Assembly (NCBI RefSeq): GCF_000346465.2
Contig: NC_034014.1
Location: forward strand, 12,004,480 to 12,068,479
Origin: Prunus persica
Taxonomy: Eukaryota; Streptophyta; Magnoliopsida; Rosales; Rosaceae
Direction of reading: 5' to 3'
DNA: 64,000 nt
Shown here: in pieces, positions 48,406 through 60,218 of the stretch
Position numbering within the stretch: position 1 is the stretch's first letter
Layout of the letters: each line of letters starts with the position of its first letter
Made by a program: the position numbers and the translations under genes
Notes under the pieces: generated by a model
The model's database searches: none
Told to the model about the DNA's origin: nothing
Seen by the model: only the letters and a program-made list of their open reading frames with translations

Positions 48406-49838
48406 TGTCTTTGTATATTTTAATATCTCTCGCTTGTTTGTGTGATGATTAATATTCAGGTGTGGCCATGTTATTAGTTGTTAGTTATTTACCGTAAACA
48501 GCCGGTAAGTGCTGTGCGCGGATTGGGGGTGGGGCGCCGCCCGATGGGCTCTTGACGGCGGATGATTACCGGCTATTAACGGTGATCACCGGTTCCTATT
48601 TCTGAGGAGTTTTGCCTTTTCTGCACCCATTTTCTGGACGGAGGTGACAGCAACGCGCAAGGAGGAGCGTGAGACCACAGCCCTCACCCCAATTTGGTAA
48701 GTTATGGGGCACCATGCCAAGAAATAAAAATGTAAAATGATGAACAAATGGATATTATTTGTTGGAAAAAAATAAACTTTTGAATTCTATCAAAAGAAAA
48801 TAAAATATGAGACATATGCGTAGACTTGTATAGTTCAGAAAGTCTTAGGAATTGGTTTTAGTAGATTCTTTATGAGACTACAGCTAAGATGTTCTTTATT
48901 ATCAAAAGAAAATATGAGACTTAGACGAAGTTTGAATAGTAACATTTGAAAAGTTGATTTTAGTAGATTTTTAATTTGCATTGAAATGTTTTGATATTGT
49001 TGCACATTTTAATTTAGCATATAAGATGTTATTTATTGTCAATTAGTTGTAAGGGTTATATTAAAATTATTATTAACTAAACTCCAAAAGCTATATTATT
49101 GATTAAGAGTTTATTAACTTTTTAAGAACATGGGAAAATAGGGGGAATGAAAAATTATTTGCTTTCTCATGTTTGGTAAGTCCAAACTTGAGAAATGATT
49201 TCATGGCTCATGAGAAAATAGGAGAAAAATGAAACCCTCCATCCACCTTGGGTTTCATAAACCAAGGGAAGCATTAACTGCAACTTTTTATGACCAATTT
49301 ACCACCATTACCTACGTTTTTTAATATGATTTCTAAGTTACGGATATAATTGGAAAACTAAACAAAATTTATTTCCAATCCCTATACTAAACAAACATGG
49401 GAAAGGAAATAAAATGATATTTTCTAGTTATTTTCCGAGCATTACCAAACATGGGAAAGGAATCTTCGATTTCCCTTCCATGCAAAACTACAAGGAGATT
49501 GATTTCCCACAAATTCATTTATGTGAACCAAACGGGGCCTAAAAGTAAAAGCGGAACATGTTGACTTATATTATGTATCTCTAGCTTAAGACATGTTGAG
49601 CTAAAGCATTCAAAGCTAGGCATCAAACTAGCCGAACAATTCAAATCGGTCAAACTAAACTTATCGATTGGTTTGGTTTGGTTTCAACATTAAAAAGGTG
49701 TAATCTTTGGTTCAAACGAAGCCGTAATTGATTTGGCGTGATTTGGTTTGACATATATGGAAACTGCCTAAACTAAACCAAACTATGGTAATTTTTTTTT
49801 AGCACTAGGCATTTACTTATTGATTTTGAGCATTCACT
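48405..49838. other. Intergenic DNA with repeat fragments
   Basis: No gene seen. A stretch at 48897-49015 is repeated at 50710-50828 (shared AAAGAAAATATGAGACTTA and TTTAATTTGCATTGAAAT). A Harbinger-like right end, CCAAACGGGGCC followed by TAA, is visible near 49530-49543, but no matching left end was found. Confidence 0.45.
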
Positions 49839-50709
49839 TGTTGGAAATATGTCCAAAAAGTCAATCATGAGATAAAATCTTTTATGGATATTTCAATTAA
49901 TTGACTATTCAAGTTAATCTATAAGGGAAATTACCTTGATTCATGTAATAGTCTTCCTAATAACTACACACTTATCGAGAAGTCCATAGCATGTGAGATG
50001 AGAAAAGTGGTATAGAGAAGTTATATGCAACGAGACCTTTCCCTATAGCACACACCCTACACTTTTCCCAATGATAGGACGATCAATTGGGCATTGACGA
50101 ACTGTAAGGACCAACACACACTATATCTGCTCAACTGGAAGGATGACTTGTCTCAAGTCACTAGTGTAGGAGACACTGAGATAATCATGTGGATGCTTGC
50201 TAGAGAGTGAGTTCACTAAATGCGATCAAACAAGAAATCTTGTATAAAACTTTTACTTACATGTCAAACAAGATTTCTATGGTTGTAATAACGCAAGGTT
50301 AGTCCTTAGACCTGAGGCACCAAGGTAGTCTTATGGATGCGTCATTGATCTTTGACTGTGTCATATGGCCAGGCTAGATCCTTAGTTGACTTAAGATATC
50401 GTCGGGGTTCTTGATAAGTCTGTAGAGGCTTGTGAGAGTCAACAAGGGATCTCAACTTCTAGTAAAGGAAGAGAATGTTCTAAGATGTGATTCGCGAATC
50501 TCCAGTCGAAGTTATGAGCTTAATTGAGAAAAGAGTTTCTAATTACGCTTAAATTGAGAATGATCACATTAAGGATTTGACATAAATTTCGTACCCTATT
50601 AATTTGATCAAGAACATTGAGAAAAGAGAATGATCGAATTGCATTGTAATTCCAACTAAATGGGTTCTCTAAACATATTCTATTTGGCCTAGGTAACCGT
50701 GACATTAAG
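49839..50709 (+). mobile_element. Ty1/copia-like LTR sequence, copy 1
   Basis: Begins TGTTGGAAATATGTCC, the typical opening of Angela/Tork-type copia LTRs. The block is homologous along most of its length to 59312-60075, sharing GATGACTTGTCTCAAGTCA, GAGACACTGAGA and TCCTTAGACCTGAG. Same orientation. No coding sequence or target duplication found; the right end is approximate. Confidence 0.5.
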
Positions 50710-50828
50710 ATACTATCTATTATTAAAAGAAAATATGAGACTTAATCAAAGATTTAAATAATAAAGTCTGAAGAGTTGATTTTAGTAGATCTTTAATTTG
50801 CATTGAAATATTTTGATTTTGTTGCACA
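50710..50828. repeat. Direct repeat of 48897-49015
   Basis: About 119 bp shared with a second copy 1.8 kb to the left. The two copies bracket the copia-like block, suggesting a local segmental duplication older than, or broken by, that insertion. Confidence 0.6.
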
Positions 50829-50834
50829 TTCTAA

Positions 50835-50900
50835 CACTACAAGAAAAATACCATATGACAACATGTAATCAACAACATGCATTCATATGCGTTGTGGAAC
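50835..50900 (+). mobile_element. CACTA-type (En/Spm) left terminus
   Basis: CACTACAAGAAAAATACC at 50835 matches the canonical plant CACTA terminal repeat CACTACAAGAAAA. It is preceded by TAA, a possible 3-bp target duplication. I find no inverted partner ending TTTTCTTGTAGTG to the right. The element is therefore truncated or broken by the triplication and LTR that follow. The triplicated ORFs may be its internal sequence. Confidence 0.6.
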
Positions 50901-51272
50901 AGTATTTTTAACAACCCACAGAAGCAGCCGTGCATTTTCCTACAACAAAATTCTTAACTCCAAACCATACATGTCACCTCTAGAATTCTTAACTACAACA
51001 AAATAAGGCGACAAATCATAGAAGTAACATCGAGTAGACATTAAAAGAGCACCAAGCACAACCGGCAACATCCAGCCAAGCACAATTGTAAAAAAGACAA
51101 GAGCAGCCAAGCATAACTGTGACAAAAGCAACAAGATAAAGACATAACCAAAACTAGCAGTGCACACAATATAGAACCAGAGGCCAAAGTGAGCAAACCA
51201 ACATGCTAGACAATTTACAACAAAGTTTACGAAACTCTGGACTATTACCTATCTTTCATGGAGTTTTGCTAC

Positions 51273-51728
51273 CTACTGACACTGAGGAGGATTGCAAGGC
51301 TTTACCCTTACCACGTCTAATTCCATTACGACTTCCTCCAAACCCAACATGAATACATCCAGTTGAACAATGTTACGAGGATCATTATGGTTAGAGTCGT
51401 CGTTTAAGTCTTCATAACTGTAATACCTGACTTGGAACTCACTTTCAGGATAATGTGGCTTGATCATTCTTGTAACCATCTCCTCCAAACTAGGAATGTC
51501 ATTATGGTCAAAAACTCACACAGGTCCAAGGAAGTGGCCTATCCCGCCATCAAAATCATCTACCTTAAACACCTGGACATTAACATTATCTATCTCAAGA
51601 AGCAAATCGAAGGCGTAAATATAGTGTACATGCTGCACAAAGTCCACCCAATCTAGCTCATCGATGGGGAGTTCAATCCATTCATCACCATTTATAGCAG
51701 AGTACATGAAAGTAAATTTTGCGATCAA
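51273..51728 (-). CDS. Unrecognised transposon-associated ORFs 2 and 3 (copies at 52429-52884 and 53585-54039)
   Basis: Two frames in series on the minus strand. The first begins MIAKFTFMYSAINGDEW with ELPIDELDWVDFVQHV (51728-51516). After one stop and a few codons the same frame continues as FDHNDIPSLEEMVTRMIKPH to RVKPCNPPQCQ (51488-51273). The single in-frame stop separating them suggests one ancestral protein of about 150 residues. In copy 3 a 1-bp deletion shifts the frame before that stop. The family is not recognised; a MULE-type N-terminal region is possible. Confidence 0.35.
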
Positions 51729-51743
51729 TGAGGTATTGTAAGT

Positions 51744-52037
51744 CTAATGCAACCGTGCATTTTCCTGTAGGAATAAAGCTTCAATTCCATCCTTCAGCTC
51801 ATGTCCAGAATTGTAGTGAATAAGGTCTATTTTGTTCACGAAGTATTGACGCTCGGCTTCACCTACCCTGAAAACATCCACCTTTGTATCAAGATCAACC
51901 TCTCCAGCACCTCTAGTATCTATATCACCTCCAACATCTCTAGCACCTCCAGCATCTAATTCTAACTCCCTCTCAGGATGAGATCTCCCTTTTAGTTCAG
52001 AATTCGACCTTACACCAGAAGATTCAATGTTGTCCAA
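51744..52037 (-). CDS. Unrecognised transposon-associated ORF 1 (copies at 52900-53193 and 54055-54366)
   Basis: A 97-codon frame (103 in copy 3) starting MDNIESSGVRSNSELKG, with an Asp/Gly-rich middle and ending FRVGEAERQYFVNKIDLIHY then ALFLQENARLH. Present in all three copies with an open frame. Copy 3 gains six codons (GDDGDA-like) from an 18-bp repeat expansion. I do not recognise a family with certainty; the acidic low-complexity segment followed by FRVGE resembles N-terminal parts of MULE or CACTA proteins. Probably transposon-internal. No evidence for expression. Confidence 0.35.
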   Translation of the reverse strand: MDNIESSGVRSNSELKGRSHPERELELDAGGARDVGGDIDTRGAGEVDLDTKVDVFRVGEAERQYFVNKIDLIHYNSGHELKDGIEALFLQENARLH

Positions 52038-54500
52038 TCCATACTCATCTTCTTAATCAGCCTTTTCGATTTCACCGCCCTTCTTCACTACAAAAATTTA
52101 TACACATTTGTTTATGTGGATGACACAACGAATATGTTAATACATAAATAATATCATTTAACGTTAATCAGTGTGGATATATGCCTCTGGCTATTGAGGA
52201 GACAAAGTCAATGGTTGATAATCAAATGTCCAATTGACCAAAGTCAAAAAGTTCAAGAGCAGCCAAGCATAACTGTGACAAAAGCAACAAGATAAAGACA
52301 TAACCAAAACTAGCAGTGCACACAATATAGAACCATAGGCCAAAGTGAGCAAACCAACATGCTAGACAATTTACAACAAAGTTTACGAAACTCTGGACTA
52401 TTACCTATCTTTCATGGAGTTTTGCTACCTACTGACACTGAGGAGGATTGCAAGGCTTTACCCTTACCACGTCTAATTCCATTACGACTTCCTCCAAACC
52501 CAACATGAATACATCCAGTTGAACAATGTTACGAGGATCATTATGGTTAGAGTCGTCGTTTAAGTCTTCATAACTGTAATACCTGACTTGGAACTCACTT
52601 TCAGGATAATGTGGCTTGATCATTCATGTAACTATCTCCTCCAAACTAGGAATGTCATTATGGTCAAAAACTCACACAGGTCCAAGGAAGTGGCCTCTCC
52701 CGCCATCAAAATCATCTACCTTAAACACCTGGACATCAACATTATCTATCTCAAGAAGCACATCGAAGGCGTAAATATAGCGTACATGCTGCACAAAGTC
52801 CACCCAATCTAGCTCATCGATGGGGAGTTCAATCCATTCATCACCATTTATAGCAGAGTACATGAAAGTAAATTTTGCGATCAATGAGGTATTGTAAGTC
52901 TAATGCAATCGTGCATTTTCCTGTAGGAATAAAGCTTCAATTCCATCATTCAGCTCATGTCCAGAATTGTAGTGAATAATGTCTATTTTGTTCACGAAGT
53001 ATTGACGCTCGGCTTCACCTACCCTAAAAACATCCACCTTTGTATCAAGATCAACCTCTCCAGCACCTCTAGTATCTATATCACCTCCAGCATCTCTAGC
53101 ACCTCCAGCATCTAATTCTAACTCCCTCTCAGGATGAGATCTCCCTTTTAGTTCAGAATTCGACCTTACACCAGAAGATTCAATGTTGTCCAATCCATAC
53201 TCATCTTCTTAATCAGCCTTTTCGATTTCACCGCCCTTCTTCACTACAAAAATTTATACACATTTGTTTATGTGGATGACACAACGAATATGTTAATACA
53301 TAAATAATATCATTTAACGTTAATCAGTGTGGATATATGCCTCTGGCTATTGAGGAGACAAAGTCAATGGTTGATAATCAAATGTCCAATTGACCAAAGT
53401 CAAAAAGTTCAAGAGCAGCCAAGCATAACTGTGACAAAAGCAACAAGATAAAGACATAACCAAAACTAGCAGTGCACACAATATAGAACCAGAGGCCAAA
53501 GTGAGCAAACCAACATGCTAGACAATTTACAACAAAGTTTACGAAACTCTGGACTATTACCTATCTTTCATGGAGTTTTGCTACCTACTGACACTGAGGA
53601 GGATTGCAAGGCTTTACCCTTACCACGTCTAATTCCATTATGACTTCCTCCAAACCCAACATGAATACATCCAGTTGAACAATGTTACGAGGATCATTAT
53701 GGTTAGAGTCGTCGTTTAAGTCTTCATAACTGTAATACCTGACTTGGAACTCACTTTCAGGATAATGTGGCTTGATCATTCTTGTAACTATCTCCTCCAA
53801 ACTAGGAATGTCATTATGGTCAAAAACTCACACAGGTCCAAGAAGTGGCCTATCCAGCCATCAAAATCATCTACCTTAAACACCTGGACATTAACATTAT
53901 CTATCTCAAGAAGCAAATCGAAGGCGTAAATATAGCGTACATGCTGCACAAAGTCCACCCAATCTAGCTCATCGATGGGGAGTTCAATCCATTCATCACC
54001 ATTTATAGCAGAGTACATGAAAGTAAATTTTGCGATCAATGAGGTATTGTAAGTCTAATGCAACCGTGCATTTTCCTGTAGGAATAAAGCTTCAATTCCA
54101 TCCTTCAGCTCATGTCCAGAATTGTAGTGAATAAGGTCTATTTTGTTCACGAAGTATTGACGCTCGGCTTCACCTACCCTAAAAACATCCACCTTTGTAT
54201 CAAGATCAACCTCTCCAGCACCTCTAGTATCTATATCACCTCCAGCATCTCCATCATCTCCAGCATCTCTAGCACCTCCAGCATCTAATTCTAACTCCCT
54301 CTCAGGATGAGATCTCCCTTTTAGTTCAGAATCCGACCTTACACCAGAAGATTCAATGTTGTCCAATCCATACTTATCTTCTTAATCAGCCTTTTTGATT
54401 TCACCGCCCTTCTTGACTACAAAAATTTATACACATTTATTTATGTGAATGACACAACGAATGTGTTAATACATAAATAATATCATTTAACGTTAATCAG

Positions 54501-55064
54501 TGTGGATATATGCCTCTGGCTATTGAGGAGACAAAGTCAATGGTTGATAATCAAATGTCCAATTGACCAAAGTCAAAAAGTTCAACCAGGTCAATTAAGT
54601 AAGACTATAATTATAATTTAATAGTTAAATTATAATTAAAAGATTAATTATGGAATTAATATTGGCATTTAGAAATATTGGATTGGGCTTTTAAATATTA
54701 TTTAAAAGAAAATGGACAAAATAGCCCAAAAGGCTATTCAGCCCAAGGGATAATTGGCATAAGATGACATGACCCATGGACCAAATGGGGCCCCATATAC
54801 CTACCCAATTGCCTTTTGTGTTGTCCTATATAAGCTAAGTGTTGGAGAAAACCTAGCTAGGTTTGGTTGATGAGTGATCATTTTTGTATATCATCTTCCA
54901 TAAACCAAAAATTGGTCTAATCAAGAAGTAGACTAGCATCCATACTTCTTGATTGCCTTCGCTTTATCTTTAGAAGCATTTGGTGTGGTGAGGTAGATGA
55001 CTCCAATCTTGGAGCCTTAAGGTGAGAGAGTCAAAATCAAGAGAAACAGAAGGCATTTCCAACA
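54501..55064 (+). mobile_element. LTR-like block with TATA and CA end
   Basis: Starts TGTGGATATATGCCTCTGG and ends GGCATTTCCAACA, copia-style ends. It contains a TATA-like TCCTATATAAGC near 54824 and an AT-rich palindromic stretch near 54605-54650. The first about 85 bp also occur at the end of triplication copies 1 and 2. Flanking pentamers (ATCAG, AAAGT) do not match, and no primer-binding site follows, so its status as solo or 5' LTR is open. Confidence 0.45.
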
Positions 55065-55289
55065 AAAGTGTTCATTCTTGAGAAATCAAGAAAATGTCAT
55101 CAATGGTAAAGATCTATTTCCTTTTTTCCCTTTTCTATTTGTGTTCAAAGAGACTAGGCTAAGATACTTGGTTTAAAATGAAAAAGGTTTAGCTCAACTA
55201 GTATAAACAAAATAAATTCGCCATTTAGAATGTTTTTGTTGTATGGGTTGTGACTAAAGTTCATTTCCTAAGCATTAGATGCATGTTTC

Positions 55290-56030
55290 CTACACATCCA
55301 TGGGCATCGTTGTCCTCCTTGTTCATGTGGATGATATCGTCATCACTGGCTTTGACTTGGAGGCAATCTCTGCAGTTCAGACATTGTTGCATTCTACATT
55401 CCACATTAAAGACCTTGGCTAGCTCACCTATTTCTTGGGTTTAGAGGTGCATCATCAGCCTCACGGTCTCTTCTTGCATCAGCACAAGTATAGTCTGGAT
55501 CTGGTTCAGTTAGCCAGCCTCACCAACACTACTTCAGTTGACACCCCTATGGAACTTAATGTGAAATATTGACGTGACGAAGGTAAGCTTCTTGAGGATC
55601 CTACTATTTATTGAAAGCTGGTTGGTAGTCTTATTTATTTAACCATTACCCGACCAGACATCTCTTATGTTGTTCACACCGTCAGCAAGTTCATGTAAGC
55701 CCTGAGGCATCTCCATCTATCTGCCATGAACCGCATAATTCGCTACATTCTTAGCACACCTAGTTGTCTCTTATTCTTCCCTACATGTTCTTCACTTCAG
55801 TTACAAGCCTATAGTGATGCTAATTGGGCCGGTTGTCCAGACACCAGGAACTCTACCACCGGCTGGTGTATGTTTCTTGGTGATCCCTTATCTCTTGGAA
55901 ATCAAAGAAGCAGGACCACGTCTCTAAATCATCTACTGAGGCAGAGTATCGAGCCATGTCTATTGCATGCTCCGAGATCAGAGCTGGTAGAATAATTGAA
56001 AAAATTATTCTTCATCTGGGAGTAGTACAA
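55290..56030 (+). pseudogene. Ty1/copia reverse transcriptase C-terminus and RNase H remnant
   Basis: The RT part has the catalytic box HVDDIVITG (near 55324), HIKDLG-stop-LTYFLGLEVHHQ and LVGSLIYLTITRPDISY (near 55620-55670). The RNase H part has LQAYSDANWAGCPDTRNSTT followed by GWCMFLGD (55798-55880), then after a frameshift SKSSTEAEYRAMSIACSEI. These are hallmark copia motifs. Several stops and shifts inactivate it. Gag, protease, integrase and the RT fingers are missing. It lies between two copia-like LTR blocks in the same orientation and may belong with them. Confidence 0.85.
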
Positions 56031-57400
56031 GTGATGAAAACCAAAGTTACTAAAAATATGATGCTTGATATTAACAACCCTGAATCAAAATATTATGGTG
56101 CAAGAACTTGCTGAGCCTTCATCTCGTGGAATTGACAGCATTTCTCTGTTTGCTAAAAACATGCCATCAAGAAATTGATCTTTGATATTTTCAATTCTGA
56201 GGTGAGAAACTTCAGGCATGAATATTTCATTGGTGAAGTTCAAAATATTTTTTACAAATTTCATTCTTTAAGTCACTTAAGGTCCTCAAGTTGAGGAGGT
56301 GCTTCATCATCATGAAGGAATGAAGTCTACGCTTAATGTCTTACATTTAATGCTAAACATTCTCAAACTGGGTAAAAATGAGCTTGAATGGTTTTTTTTA
56401 AAACCATTGACCATACTTTTTAGTATGCCTTGCACATTCCTAAGAAAGCTAGAATTATTGAACATGGTGCTCAAATTCATGATATGGTTCGTCGTCATGA
56501 GAAGTGTTTGATTGCCAAAAGAACCTTCACTCAGAGTTATCAAATATGACTCGAGAGCTTGATGATTTTGGTGCTAAGATGTTTATCATTAAAGAGGCAG
56601 AAGAGCGCGATCATATTCTTTGATAACATCATTACACTCAGAAGCTTTCTCTTGAGGGTCAGATTAATGACATCAAGCTTCCCTAGAGAAACAAAATGAG
56701 TTGGATCAAGAGTTTTAGTAGTCCATGATTGACGCAAATGAAGAAAGGATTCTAGAGACTGATCATATTGAAGCTTCAATTAAATATGAAAATGTGGAAT
56801 TTTGAATGTTGATTGACTCCTTAGAGCATTCACAATGGGCTTCTTAAACCACCTCCTTAGAAAATTTTAGGGAGGAATTGGAAAAATACAACTCCAACCA
56901 TGCTCCCTATCCACCTCCTAAAACAGGGAGACTTTTGGGAGCTCCTAAATTTGAGGAGAGAGAAAGGACTCCTAGTGGCTCCGTATAATTTAATGCTACT
57001 TTATTTTATGAGTATTTTAAACCTTTAATTAATGTGAACTATTTTTTTAATATTATTTTTGTTATAGAGATGGAGCAATTAAAAATGAATTATAGCATTT
57101 ATGACTCCTTAAATTAGAGAGTATGATTGGAGTTAAAATTTTATAGAAAGCTTCTAAAATAGCTTTAATATGATTTTAGCTAAATTTTCACTAAAAAATA
57201 GAGAGCATCATTATAGATGCTCTTAGTTCCTTTTATCATAAGTCAAATTAGATTTTTTTTGGCTTCGTTTTAATTTTCATGCTGTTATTTACGGGATATC
57301 CTCCAAACTTTGTTTGTTTTCTATTATATTCATTTTTCTTTTGTCTAGCAACAACTATGGGCCTTCGTACAGTTAGAACCAAATATCCTGCTGAGAATGG
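56031..57400. other. No recognised gene
   Basis: AT-rich; broken short frames only. The right part (about 56820-57240) is AT-rich with GAGCATTCACAATGGGC near 56824, which resembles MITE-type sequence but has no confirmed ends. Confidence 0.35.
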
Positions 57401-58560
57401 TCTAAATTTGACCTTCTTGTCGAAACCCTTGCCACTTAAGCTTGGTAAATTTTGAGCTTTTGTTGCACTGCGATGCGTTTTTCACCAAGAGCTTCAAGCT
57501 TTTGTTGACCCTTACATTTGCATCGGGGTTTGCTAGCTGTGTGGATGTCTTTAAAAAAGATAATAATTCTACCTGGACATTGGATGATGGATTGTAACTC
57601 ACAGCAAATGCATGTTGGAAGTTGTACTTTCTGCAAAGCTTGATCATGGATATGCATTTGAAATACAGGGCATTGTCCGAAATTATTTTGGAAGGAACAC
57701 GATAATGATAAATTATGTGTCCTCATAAAATTTGCAACATCTTCTGCTTTTATTGATTTTGAAGGCATTGCCTCTGCTCATTTTGAAAAATAGTCCATCG
57801 TAGCTAGGGTATACTGGTATAGTTGAGAATATTTAAGCTTTATTATGCCTGTAACGTCTAGCCCCCAGGTATTGAATGACAATGGAGGTTGATGTATAAA
57901 GTCCCCCTATAGTTGACATGATTTGCAAGTAGTAATTTCATTGCATCTTGAACCATGGTTGATAGGTAGTAAACTAAGCTGCAAGTATTGTTCCAGATTG
58001 ATGGGCGCCACATATACCTCCATGAATCTCAAAAAGGGTAGTAGTTGCTTCTTTTTCAATAGACATCTAAAAAGTATTCCATCAGAGGATCTATTATATA
58101 GGGTGTCATTTAGATATATGAAACGATTAGTCAATCACCATACAACTCTTTTCCTTGGGTCACATTGTAGTTTTTCATGCTAAATAAAGTCAATCATATG
58201 ATGACGCAAATATGGGTGTTTTTTAATTTCATAAACTGTGACAATATTGACCTCGTGATTTTCCCCCATATGATATAAGTATGAAGGAAGTAGATGGCAT
58301 TCCCTAATAGTAACATGTATGCCTCTTTCCTCAAGGAGAGTTAAAGATGTTGCGAGATTTTCCAATAAATTAGTTTTCTTGTTTCTAATCTTGGGATATA
58401 GGCAATATGAATTTGTTGAAATTGAGACATCAAATGTTTAGCTCTGTCATGGTATGGAACCAAGTTTTCATTTTTCACTGCATATTGGTCGTTTAACTGT
58501 TTGACAATTAGTTATGAATCACCAAATGCATGTAAAAAACTGATGCTTATTTTTAAGTGC
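57400..58560 (-). mobile_element. Tat/Ogre-type gypsy remnant (RNase H end to integrase), minus strand
   Basis: On the minus strand: RNase H end (QLNDQYAVKNEN near 58495), integrase zinc region (RFIYLNDTLYNRSSDG, CNEITTCKSCQL, 58134-57910), integrase core pieces (SKSIKAEDVANFMRTH, then CRKYNFQHAFAVSYNPSSN) and a C-terminal piece (KLEALGEKRIAVQQKLKIYQA). The last closely matches RLAVQQRLEIYQAQ in the element at 26498-29095, so both are one family. Frames are broken throughout. The core jumps early into the C-terminal region near 57530, another internal deletion. Confidence 0.7.
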
Positions 58561-59311
58561 AATTTTGAGCCCAATGATGAGTCATACTCTGATACGTTAT
58601 TTGAGCAAAGCAACTCCTGAAGGTCTACTTATTTCTGCCATAATGAGAGAGACTATAATTTATCAGAGTGAAAGTGATCATATGCCACCATTTGTGTATA
58701 AAAGACTACTAAGTCTCTACTCCCAGTGACCAAAACAAGAGCATTGCTTGCCTATGACCAAACAATGTCTCTTTATTATTTGCTTATCTTATTTTTTTAA
58801 TTGTATTTTTGTCATAACACATTCTTTGATTATTTTTCTCCGTCTTCACATATGTGAACACAAACACAAATGGCCAAATGCGGGGAGTCCATGATTCACA
58901 AGCTTGTCAACTGTGTGGATAAAATTTAGAGAAGCAATATAAGTATACTGTGAAAAATATGGAAAAAGACCTAAAAGAGATCACTGATGTCTACGTACAG
59001 GAGAGATGTCGGACATGCAAGTAGTAATTAAGCCGAGGAATAATGACAAGTAGTTAACATGCACCAATGTGGTCTATTAGATCGATTCACTTCAAGGTGA
59101 AAAGCTCAAGAAAGTTAAGACCATGGCTGACAATGTGGGCCTCAAGATGAAGCTAGTAACGAGTTAGTTTGAGGTGAGCCTAAATGTATGCAAAACATTG
59201 ATTCTCGTTTCAAGTGCAATTTGAAGCCCTGATACATTGTTTGAGCAAAGCAACATAAGAGAAAAATAGTAAGGGATTAAGCCTCTTGATGGTGTGATGA
59301 AAACAAGGCCT
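58561..59311. other. No recognised gene
   Basis: Short broken frames. A segment near 58545-58617 (AAGTGCAATTTTGAGCCC ... TTTGAGCAAAGCAAC) recurs near 59205-59262, giving a direct repeat of about 70 bp. Nothing else supported. Confidence 0.35.
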
Positions 59312-60075
59312 TGTTAGATATATGCCCTAGAAGCCAATATAAAATGGATAATTCTAAGGAAATAATATATAATAATCAACGGGGTAAGAACGTTGCTTTA
59401 GATACATTACGTACACAAAGTAACAAGTCGATAGATTAAGATATAAATGGAAAGTGGTCTAAAGAAGTTAGATGCACGAGACATTTCCATACATATAAAT
59501 ATCGTTTCCTAAAATGTTCCTAGTCATAGGATCACCAATTGGACAATGGTGACCGGCAAAGATTGGTACACATTATGTTTGCTCAATTTGGAGGATGACT
59601 AGTCTCAAGTCATTCGTGTAGAGACACTGAGACAGATGTGTAGGTGCTCTATAGAAGATGGAGTCCACTGAACACGATCAACTATAGAATTCTTGTATGG
59701 AAGTCTTACTCACAAATGCCAAACAAATAATTCTAAGTTGTGATAATGCAAATTAATCCTTAGACCTGAGACATCACAGTTGTCTTATGTATATATTGTT
59801 TCTCTTTGAGAGCACTATACGGTCGTATCAAAATGATGTGACTTAAAGGTGTTCCTCAGGATTCTCAGCATGTACAACAAGAAATCTCTACTCTTAGCAA
59901 GAAGAGAGAGTACTCTAAAGATATGATTCGTGAATTTTTGGCCAAAGTATTGGATGGAAATTGAAATAAGAACGTTTGCAATTTCATCAAATTGAATCAT
60001 ATAATCTAGAGATGTCATATTAGGAATTTTGACACATGTTTACCATATCCCGAGAATATGACATAGAGTATTGTC
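59312..60075 (+). mobile_element. Ty1/copia-like LTR sequence, copy 2
   Basis: Begins TGTTAGATATATGCCCTAG and aligns with 49839-50709 over GATGACTAGTCTCAAGTCA, GAGACACTGAGA, ATCCTTAGACCTGAGAC and the end ATAGAGTATTGTC. Same orientation as copy 1, with the copia RT-RNase H fragment between them. The divergence is large, so the two need not come from one insertion. Confidence 0.5.
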
Positions 60076-60218
60076 AAGAAAATGTTTCTAAAACTTTATT
60101 TTCTCTCCACTCATGGACTTTATTTCACATTTTCTTCGAAAACTTTGGTTTTTTATTTTGCCCAAGTAGTAGATTATGAGGTCAACTTAAGCCACATCGA
60201 GGAATACACTTCGCTCAC

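Larger units (their letters stand above)
51101..54585. repeat. Three tandem copies of a 1156-bp unit
   Basis: Copies start at 51101, 52257 and 53413 (GAGCAGCCAAGCATAACTG). Copies 1 and 2 are exactly 1156 bp apart, as are copies 2 and 3. Copy 3 runs 1173 bp because of an 18-bp in-frame gain near 54245 and a 1-bp loss near 53842. The copies are nearly identical apart from scattered single-base changes. Each ends with about 85 bp of the LTR-like sequence that continues past 54585. The unit therefore spans the junction of two elements, and the duplication came after they were joined. Confidence 0.92.

Noticed and set aside
47944..48423. 159-codon plus-strand frame
   Set aside because: Runs antisense through the BSL leader and into the (ATT)n tract, which supplies the long Ile run; not a gene.
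49130..49543. Complete Harbinger/Tourist MITE
   Set aside because: The right end CCAAACGGGGCC-TAA is convincing, but no inverted left end with TAA/TTA could be found, so boundaries cannot be supported.
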